Shown here: in pieces, positions 58,075 to 64,000 of the stretch
How positions within the stretch are numbered: position 1 is the stretch's first letter
Layout of the letters: every line of letters begins with the position of its first letter
NCBI RefSeq assembly: GCF_014230055.1
Contig: NZ_JACHVA010000139.1
Span: 32,553 to 96,552, forward strand
Direction: 5' to 3'
Source: Puniceicoccus vermicola
GTDB lineage: Bacteria > Verrucomicrobiota > Verrucomicrobiia > Opitutales > Puniceicoccaceae
Length of the DNA stretch: 64,000 bases
Notes under the pieces: generated by a model
The model's database searches: none
What the model saw: the letters and a program-made list of their open reading frames with translations, nothing else
What the model was told of the DNA's origin: nothing
Made by a program: the position numbers and the translations under genes

Positions 58075-58656
58075 TTATTCCCGATTGTAGGCACTGCTGA
58101 ACTGCCAATCTTCAGCACGAGGAACTAGTCCGGCTTTTACGGGATTTTGTTCGATATAGTATCGGGTTTTGCGCAGATGTTCCTCGTCGCGAATCATCCG
58201 ATCAAAATAGTCGGGAAACCAGAAAGTCCCTCGACGGTTGAGAAGCTTATTGGCTCCTCGGGCAGTCTTTCCTTTCAGGTTCTTGATCTGAAGGCCTAAT
58301 GATGGTTCCGGGGCTGGTCGGAAAAGAAAATGAATGTGATTGGGCATGATGACCCAATTTCCGACATTTTCGAGGTCTTGGATGAGTGTCTGCGCCGCAA
58401 AGCGGGAAACTGTGGGTTCGAGGAAGAAACACTCTCCATGGCCACGATCTTCAAATCGAGCGATTCGTCGGACCAGTTGGCGCTTTCGCTCTTCAGAGTC
58501 TTCGGAAAATTCAGAGGTTTGTGCCAATTCCTCCTTCCATCTTTCAATGAGTTGGGTGGGAACCGCGTCGAATAGTCGAAGGGTGATGAATTGGGTAATG
58601 CCGGAGGAGTCGATGTGGGGAAGATATCCTCGGCTGTGTCGGCCCTTGTGTGGCAT
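58075..58656 (-). CDS. REP-associated tyrosine transposase (RAYT)
   Basis: The protein has 193 residues from the ATG at 58656. HUH motif VIMPNHIHFLFRP and catalytic Tyr region LRKTRYYIEQNPVKAGLVP are intact. The central FEDRGHGECFFLEP and C-terminal DWQFSSAYN also match Y1/RAYT proteins. REP-like palindromes lie on both sides (57816-58074 and 58738-58960), the usual arrangement in which a RAYT mobilises its own REPs. Confidence 0.9.
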   Translation of the reverse strand: MPHKGRHSRGYLPHIDSSGITQFITLRLFDAVPTQLIERWKEELAQTSEFSEDSEERKRQLVRRIARFEDRGHGECFFLEPTVSRFAAQTLIQDLENVGNWVIMPNHIHFLFRPAPEPSLGLQIKNLKGKTARGANKLLNRRGTFWFPDYFDRMIRDEEHLRKTRYYIEQNPVKAGLVPRAEDWQFSSAYNRE

Positions 58657-58737
58657 GGTGGTGATCTTTGAATTGATCTTTATTCGGCGCAAATTGTTTT
58701 TCCTTTTCAGTGGGGTTCGCTGTGGGATAGATCGGCG

Positions 58738-58960
58738 GAGAGGCACACGGGGCGGACTTTGCGGAGCGCGGAATTTATTCCGTCCCGTCGGAGTCGTTGC
58801 GTCGTTGAGCGGTGGAAATCTGGCGAGGTCGTGTGAGGAGGTCTGGCTGATCGGTAGTCGGTGGTCGGTGAATCGAAATTGCTGAGAGGCACACGGGGCG
58901 GACTGAAGTCCGCGGTCCGAATGGGGGCTTTGTGGAGCGCGGAATTTATTCCTCTCTTAT
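58738..58960. repeat. REP-like palindromes upstream of the transposase gene
   Basis: GCGGAATTTATTCCGT (58768-58783) and a decayed GCGGAATTTATTCC (58939-58952) share the GGAGCGCGG lead-in of the downstream copies. Two GAGAGGCACACGGGGCGGAC copies (58738 and 58882) and a GCGGACTgaaGTCCGC hairpin (58894) lie between. A short GGTCGGTG tract is at 58850-58870. Confidence 0.85.
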
Positions 58961-59019
58961 CCTTTTCGGTGATTTGGCTCGGCTTTCTCTTTTTGAAAAG
59001 AGAGGGTTAGTTTCACTTC

Positions 59020-61881
59020 ATGAAAACATTGCTTTCGGTTCCGCCTGCTTTATCCCGTGTCGCCTCTTCCCTGATCCCTGCAACGTTCGGGGATTGTTTT
59101 GTCACTCATGATCCTGAAGGGGCAAAGCTTGGGTCGGGCGGGGGGACGGCTCATCTTCTGCGGGAGGCCTGGCGTGCGGACGGCGAGTCTCAGTCGTTTG
59201 CGGAGTGGCTCCAGCGGGACGATCGGGTATTGGTTCATGCTGGGGGGCAGAGTCGGCGTTTGCCGGCTTATGCGGCCTTGGGCAAGGCTTTGTTGCCCGT
59301 GCCCGTCTTTCGGTGGTGTGCGGGGCAGCGGCTGGATCAGACTTTGGGGGAACTGCAATTGCCGCTGCTACAGAAGATTTTGGAAGCTGCGGGAGCGCAG
59401 TCCCATACCCTGATCGCGAGCGGGGACGTCCTGATATGGAACGATCGCCCGCTCCCGGAGATTCCCGATGCGGATGTGGTCTGCGTCGGGCTCTGGGACA
59501 GTCCGGAGACAGCGGCGGGTCACGGGGTGTTCTTTACCCCGCGGGCACACCCTGAGCAGTTTGACTTCATGCTGCAGAAGCCGGATCCCTCACGCGTGGC
59601 CGAATTGTCGAGCACCCATCTCTTCTTGCTCGATATCGGCATCTGGCTTTTGAGTGACCGGGCGGTTGAGGTCTTGATGCGGAAATCAGGATGGAATCCC
59701 CAAACAGGGGACGATGGCGAACTGTCGGAGTACGATCTCTATGGCGAGTTTGGTTTGGGGCTCGGAGAGAATCCGACGGTCGAAGATCCAGAGTTGGCCG
59801 AGCTCACTTGTGCGGTGCTCCCTTTGTCGGAGGCCGAGTTTCATCACTTCGGGACGAATCGCGATCTCATTGGCTCCTCCTTGGCCCTGCAAAATCGGGT
59901 AAACGATCAGCGGCGAATTTTCAGTCCATTGATCAAGCCGCATCCCTCGATTTTTATTCAGAATGCGGAGGTTGCCTGTTCGCTCGGTTCGGAGAATCAG
60001 GAGGTCTGGATCGAGAATTCTTCGATTCCTGATACTTGGAAGTTGAGCAAGCAGCACGTGATTACGGGAATCCCGGAGAATGACTGGATCGTCAAGCTTT
60101 CCGAAGGCACCTGTCTGGATGTGGTTCCGATCGGGGGCGAGTGTTTCGCGGTACGGGTGTACGGATTTCATGACCGCTTCCGCGGGGATCTGAATCTCGA
60201 CTCAACGACCTGGATGGGGAAGCCGGCGGCGGACTGGTTTCGTCGGCGCCGGTTGCCCATTCCCGAGGGGGATGACCTGCAAAAGGTCCCTCTCTTTCCA
60301 GTGCTCCGTCGGGAAGAAATGAACGGCAAGTTTATGCGGTGGATTGTTGAGGAAGAGCCGCGGGAGGATCCGGGGTTTGCACGACTCTATCGCGACGCCG
60401 AAAAGCTATCGGCGGAGGAGTTGGCAAATCGCTGCGCCATGGAGCGAGTGGACCAGGATCGCAAACGCCGGCTCGTGGAGTCGTTGCCGGTTTTGGCCCG
60501 GCATGCGGGCCGCAGTGTTTTTTATCAAAGTGATCTCTATCGTGCCGCTGAGTTGGCTGCTCCTTCGGATGTGGTTTTTGACGAAGTTTCGCCCGCAGCG
60601 AGTGAAAACCTCTACGCATGCGTGCGTAGCCGGATGTTCCACTCCGCCCTGGAGCGGATGCGGGGTGGCGATGGTTCGGAGCAGGAGGCTGAGGCGTTTC
60701 GGGCGATGCGTAACGCGATTGTCGATCCCTATCGGCGGACCGCTCCTGTGCCGCGAAACTCGGTTCTCTCGGATCAGGTGATTTGGGCTCGCTCGCCTGT
60801 GCGGCTCGATCTCGCCGGAGGTTGGACGGATACCCCTCCGTATTGTTTTCTGAATGGAGGCCGAGTGGTAAATCTTTCGGTCGAGTTAAATGGTCAACCT
60901 CCTGTGCAAATTTTTGCACGAACCTCCGATCGCCCGGGAATTTCCCTGCGTTCGATCGATCTTGGTTCGGAGGTATCTCTTCGCAGCTATGAGGATATTG
61001 GAGCCTATGCCGAAATCGGCTCCGACTTTGCCATTCCGCGAGCCGCTCTGGCTCTCTGCGGGTTCCATCCGGATTTTCAATCCGGTACGGGATATCCCTC
61101 TCTGGATGCCCAATTGGAAGAGTTCGGCGGTGGATTAGAGATTACCCTCTTATGCGCGATCCCCAAAGGTTCTGGTTTGGGGACGAGTAGTGTTCTTTCT
61201 TCCGCGCTCTTGGCCTGCCTCTCGGAACTGGCGGGCTATGGATGGGATTCGGTAGCCATCGGCAACCGAGTGTTGGCGCTTGAGCAGATGCTGACTTCCG
61301 GCGGCGGATGGCAGGATCAATATGGGGGAGCGGTTCGCGGGTTGAAGATGTTGGAGACTGGCCCGGGGCTCGACCAGACTCCCGACATCCGCTGGTTGCC
61401 GGGACATCTTTTTACGGATCCGCAGTTCCAGGGGTGTCGCTTGTTGTATTACACAGGCGTAACCCGGGTGGCCCACAATGTCCTTTCCGAGATCGTTCGG
61501 GGAATGTTTCTCAATCGCCAGGAACATCTGCGATGCCTCGAGGATCTATCCGATCATGCCCTCCGAATGTATGAATGCTTGCAGAAGGGAGATTTCGAGC
61601 GCATGGGCCGTTTGGTTGACCGGACGTGGGAATTGAATCAGCGTTTGGATTCAGGGACCTGCACTCCGGTCATTCAAAAAATCCTGGAGCCGCTGAATGA
61701 TTGGCTTTTGGGCAAAAAATTGCTCGGTGCAGGTGGGGGAGGCTATCTCCTCATGTTTGCTAAGGATGAAGCGGCGGCGTTGCGGATTCGCCGACACCTC
61801 CAGGAGAATCCCCCGAACGCAAGGGCGAGGTTTGTCGATTTCTCACTCTCGGAGACCGGGCTTCAGGTGACGAGGAGTTGA
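59020..61881 (+). CDS. fkp: Bifunctional L-fucokinase / GDP-L-fucose pyrophosphorylase
   Basis: The protein has 953 residues, as in Bacteroides Fkp. The N-terminal guanylyltransferase half has GSGGGTAHLL and AGGQSRRLPAYAALGKALLP, like nucleotidyltransferases. The C-terminal GHMP kinase half (about 590-953) has SPVRLDLAGGWTDTPPYC, the ATP loop IPKGSGLGTSSVLSSALLA and the closing GAGGGGYLLMF. It converts L-fucose to GDP-fucose. With fcl at the window start it gives two routes to GDP-fucose. A simple repeat begins at its stop codon. Confidence 0.95.
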   Translation: MKTLLSVPPALSRVASSLIPATFGDCFVTHDPEGAKLGSGGGTAHLLREAWRADGESQSFAEWLQRDDRVLVHAGGQSRRLPAYAALGKALLPVPVFRWCAGQRLDQTLGELQLPLLQKILEAAGAQSHTLIASGDVLIWNDRPLPEIPDADVVCVGLWDSPETAAGHGVFFTPRAHPEQFDFMLQKPDPSRVAELSSTHLFLLDIGIWLLSDRAVEVLMRKSGWNPQTGDDGELSEYDLYGEFGLGLGENPTVEDPELAELTCAVLPLSEAEFHHFGTNRDLIGSSLALQNRVNDQRRIFSPLIKPHPSIFIQNAEVACSLGSENQEVWIENSSIPDTWKLSKQHVITGIPENDWIVKLSEGTCLDVVPIGGECFAVRVYGFHDRFRGDLNLDSTTWMGKPAADWFRRRRLPIPEGDDLQKVPLFPVLRREEMNGKFMRWIVEEEPREDPGFARLYRDAEKLSAEELANRCAMERVDQDRKRRLVESLPVLARHAGRSVFYQSDLYRAAELAAPSDVVFDEVSPAASENLYACVRSRMFHSALERMRGGDGSEQEAEAFRAMRNAIVDPYRRTAPVPRNSVLSDQVIWARSPVRLDLAGGWTDTPPYCFLNGGRVVNLSVELNGQPPVQIFARTSDRPGISLRSIDLGSEVSLRSYEDIGAYAEIGSDFAIPRAALALCGFHPDFQSGTGYPSLDAQLEEFGGGLEITLLCAIPKGSGLGTSSVLSSALLACLSELAGYGWDSVAIGNRVLALEQMLTSGGGWQDQYGGAVRGLKMLETGPGLDQTPDIRWLPGHLFTDPQFQGCRLLYYTGVTRVAHNVLSEIVRGMFLNRQEHLRCLEDLSDHALRMYECLQKGDFERMGRLVDRTWELNQRLDSGTCTPVIQKILEPLNDWLLGKKLLGAGGGGYLLMFAKDEAAALRIRRHLQENPPNARARFVDFSLSETGLQVTRS

Positions 61882-62015
61882 TCGGTTGGCCGGTGAGTCG
61901 GTGAGTCGGTTGGTCGGTGAGTCGGTGAGTCGGTGAGTCGGTTGGTCGGTGAGTCGGTTGGTCGGTGATCGGCGGCCGGTGGTCGGTGAGTCGGTAGACT
62001 GTGATCGGTTGGTCG
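61882..62015 (+). repeat. GAGTCGGT/GGTCGGTT simple-sequence repeat after fkp
   Basis: From the stop codon, units GTGAGTCGGT and TTGGTCGG alternate for about 130 bp. It is the third gene in 11 kb with this feature directly downstream. Confidence 0.88.
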
Positions 62016-62020
62016 GCGTT

Positions 62021-62073
62021 TTCTAAGGGTGGGCGGGGACGGTCATAATTCTGCGGTCTAATGTTCCTTAGAA
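62021..62073 (+). promoter_or_regulatory. Possible stem-loop leader of mgtE
   Basis: TTCTAAGG (62021-62028) is perfectly inverted at 62066-62073, 35 bp before the mgtE ATG. A second GGGCgctgtGCCC stem at 62084-62096 sits just before the GGAG ribosome site. It resembles no riboswitch I can name; a regulatory role is inferred from position only. Confidence 0.35.
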
Positions 62074-62108
62074 GTTGAAAGGCGGGCGCTGTGCCCGGAG
62101 AGTGCCTC

Positions 62109-63470
62109 ATGGAAGCAAAAGTTGTGGAGTTCGACTTGGGGCGAGTAGAGGCGATTCTCGGAGCGGAAGACCGTGCCGGGGCTGAGGAATATTTACGGGA
62201 ACTGCCGACTTCGGAACGGGCGCGGTTACTTTCCCGCATGGATGGAGATTCCCGTGAGCACTTGATTGGATTGCTGGATGCGGAATTTGCTGCCGATCTG
62301 ATTCAAGGGCTGGGAGAAACCCAATCGATTGAGATTCTGGAGTCGGTCGACGCGGATCTGGCGGCGAAAGTCGTCGACCACGTTCCGAGTGATGAGCAGG
62401 CCGATCTACTCTCGGGCTGTGATGAGGAGGTCGCAGAGAAGATCTTGGCCGCCATGAGCCCCGAAGAGGCGGTCGACGCCCGGGAGTTGATGCGGTATGA
62501 GTGGGATACGGCCGGGGGCATGATGATCACCGAGTATCTCGCCTACCGTGAGACGGCTACGGTCCGCGAGGTGGCAGAGGATATGCGATCGAACCGGGAT
62601 AAGTACGCCAATTTCGACATTCAGTATGTCTATGTGACTGGCGAAAATCAGCGCCTGCTCGGTGTTTTGCGTCTGCGGGATCTCGTCTTGGCTCGTCAGG
62701 ATGACACGGTGGTTTCCCTGATGATCCAGAATCCGATCTCAGTGGAGGTCACGGCGGGACTGCACGATCTCTATCACTTTTTTATGGAGCACCATTTTCT
62801 CGGGCTTCCGGTCGTGGATTTGAACGGCGCGCTCATCGGAGTGTTGCAGCGTTCGGACGTCGAAGAGTCGATGAGTGAAGAGGCGACCGAAAATTATCTG
62901 AAGGTTTCTGGTCTGCAGGGGAATGAGGAGCTTCGCTCAATGCCTTTGATGACCCGCTCAAGGAGGCGTCTGTCTTGGCTCTCAATCAATATTGTTTTGA
63001 ATGTCATCGCCGCGAGTGTGATTGCGGTGAATCAGGACGTGCTGGAGAAGGTCATCGCCTTGGCGGTCTTCCTCCCGATCATCTCCGATATGAGCGGTTG
63101 CTCGGGGAATCAGGCTGTCGGGGTCAGTGTCCGCGAGCTCACCTTGGGACTGGTGAAGCCGAAGGAAGTGCGACGGGTCTTTCTGAAAGAGCTGGGCGTA
63201 GGCCTGGTGAATGGTTTTGTCCTCGGGCTCCTAGTGGCCGTGGCCGGAACGATTTGGCAGAATGGATGGTTCGGCTTGGTTGTGGGGACAGCGCTTATGC
63301 TGAACACGATCGTTGCCGTCCTCATCGGAGGCTTGGTCCCGTTGATCTTGAAGGGATTCAAGATGGATCCGGCTCTAGCTTCGGGGCCTATTCTGACGAC
63401 AATCACGGATATGTGCGGGTTCTTCTTTGTGCTGTTCTTTGCCGGAACACTGCTGGAGCGGTTGGTTTAG
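62109..63470 (+). CDS. mgtE: Magnesium transporter MgtE
   Basis: The protein has 453 residues from the ATG at 62109; a GTG 18 bases upstream is an alternative. The order is an N domain of helical repeats (to about 130), two CBS domains (YEWDTAGGMMITEYLAYRE, then LGVLRLRDLVLA and PVVDLNGALIGVLQRSDVEE), and five membrane helices with SDMSGCSGNQAVGVSVREL and the final TTITDMCGFFFVLFFAGTLL. MgtE admits Mg2+ and is gated by Mg2+ binding in the cytoplasm. Confidence 0.95.
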   Translation: MEAKVVEFDLGRVEAILGAEDRAGAEEYLRELPTSERARLLSRMDGDSREHLIGLLDAEFAADLIQGLGETQSIEILESVDADLAAKVVDHVPSDEQADLLSGCDEEVAEKILAAMSPEEAVDARELMRYEWDTAGGMMITEYLAYRETATVREVAEDMRSNRDKYANFDIQYVYVTGENQRLLGVLRLRDLVLARQDDTVVSLMIQNPISVEVTAGLHDLYHFFMEHHFLGLPVVDLNGALIGVLQRSDVEESMSEEATENYLKVSGLQGNEELRSMPLMTRSRRRLSWLSINIVLNVIAASVIAVNQDVLEKVIALAVFLPIISDMSGCSGNQAVGVSVRELTLGLVKPKEVRRVFLKELGVGLVNGFVLGLLVAVAGTIWQNGWFGLVVGTALMLNTIVAVLIGGLVPLILKGFKMDPALASGPILTTITDMCGFFFVLFFAGTLLERLV

Positions 63471-63479
63471 AAAAGTTGG

Positions 63480-63732
63480 GCACAGCTTCAGCCTTAGTGG
63501 CACTAGATTAAGCCGAGTTAGGAGGCTTGGTTGCAGACAAAAAGACTGGGTTGGAACCCCTCCACCCTCGACATCGTCGGGAGTCCCCCTCCCCTGCTTG
63601 CAGGGGAGGAGTCTGTATCAATTTATAGAATTCCCCTCCTACTCGTAGGAGGGGGGGACTAGCTTCAGCTGGTGGGGAGGTTCCGCAGTTCGGATTGGTC
63701 CTTAATCTAAAGCCATTCTGGCATGAGGCTAG
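63480..63732. repeat. Hairpin-rich non-coding region
   Basis: Hairpins CTCCCCTgcttgcAGGGGAG (63588-63609) and CCCCTCCTactcgTAGGAGGGG (63634-63655) lie 25 bp apart and correspond to those at 900-960. GGGGAGGTTCCGCAGTTCGG follows. No gene is supported. Confidence 0.75.
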
Positions 63733-64000
63733 CCCGGTTGAACGCGGATAGGGTCCCGAGTGTCCTGAAGCGGCATTTCTTGGGGGGTGTTTGGTCCTGC
63801 CATTGCGCGGTGGGTGCTGAAGCGACCCACCCACAGTGGGGCATGGCTTCAGCCTTGCCCGGTTGGACGCGGAGAGGGTCCCGAGTGTCCTGAAGCGGCA
63901 TTTCGTGGGGGGTGTTTGGTCCTGCCATTGCGCGGTGGGTGCTGAAGCGACCCACCCACAGTGGGGCATGGCTTAAGCCTTGCCCAGTTGGACGCGGATA
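63733..64000. repeat. 124-bp tandem repeat, two units plus a partial third
   Basis: GCCCGGTTGAACGCGG (63733), GCCCGGTTGGACGCGG (63857) and GCCCAGTTGGACGCGG (63981) start units of 124 bp. Each contains GGGTCCCGAGTGTCCTGAAG and a GTGGGTGCTGAAGCGACCCA hairpin, the type also found at 1000-1160. It continues past the window. Confidence 0.85.

Noticed and set aside
63508..63969. 153-codon minus-strand frame at the window end
   Set aside because: It is a translation of the 124-bp tandem repeat, containing the same peptide twice.

Overview
This 64 kb window looks like a chromosomal segment of a member of the Verrucomicrobiota, most likely class Opitutae and close to Puniceicoccales. The placement is an inference. 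It rests on PEP-CTERM proteins, a TIGR02597-like secreted protein, a three-gene pseudopilin cassette of Verru_Chthon type, a verrucomicrobial-style long adenylate kinase homologue, and many palindromic intergenic repeats. Base composition is moderately high GC. No rRNA, phage or CRISPR locus is visible. There are two tRNAs (Leu-CAG, Cys-GCA) and one SRP RNA.

Layout. Positions 1-1200 hold the end of a GDP-fucose synthase gene and a repeat cluster. Positions 1200-8340 (minus strand) hold pal, then an overlapping tgt / queuosine-precursor transporter pair and an overlapping surA-like / mfd pair. Positions 8450-9294 are a 119-bp tandem array. Positions 9378-14386 (minus) hold mscS, two oligopeptide-type ABC permeases and rny, with a 271-bp nested-hairpin element between the permeases and rny. 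SRP RNA and aroC follow. Positions 15.9-19 kb are an accessory patch: tRNA-Leu, a large hairpin, a broken PemK-like toxin with its antitoxin, a formamidase remnant and a small membrane protein. Positions 19-23.5 kb carry an adk homologue, hpt and three pseudopilins. Positions 23.5-24.4 kb carry two tandem GIY-YIG copies abutting tRNA-Cys. Positions 24.4-27.2 kb (minus) hold a fasciclin protein and an exbB-exbD-tonB operon.

Positions 27.4-34.7 kb (plus) are a housekeeping run: sugar kinase, tmk-holB, glyoxalase, alpha/beta hydrolase, sodium symporter, epimerase and EVE protein. Positions 34.7-37.2 kb (minus) hold a YcjX GTPase and a potassium channel. Then come a REP-type transposase, gdhA, a hybrid kinase, sufS, a CtaG/DUF983 operon (minus), a LysM amidase, a response regulator, two overlapping photolyase genes and dxr. 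Positions 51-55.6 kb hold an inverted-repeat element and three secreted proteins, two of them with PEP-CTERM tails. The window ends with an ABC-F ATPase, a second REP transposase between REP-like palindromes, a fucokinase/GDP-fucose pyrophosphorylase, mgtE and a further tandem repeat.

Functional links: fcl and fkp together cover de novo and salvage GDP-fucose synthesis. tgt plus its transporter is a tRNA queuosine salvage pair. pal and ExbB/ExbD/TonB serve envelope energy coupling. CtaG and DUF983 belong with respiratory oxidase assembly. The photolyases and Mfd serve repair of UV damage. The most unusual items are a Tgt without its zinc cysteines and with an altered substrate pocket, the nested-hairpin element ending on the rny stop codon, the 119-bp array with a diverged inverted copy 3.3 kb away, the toxin gene interrupted by UGA at a codon usually encoding Cys, and a simple-sequence repeat that begins right after several stop codons.
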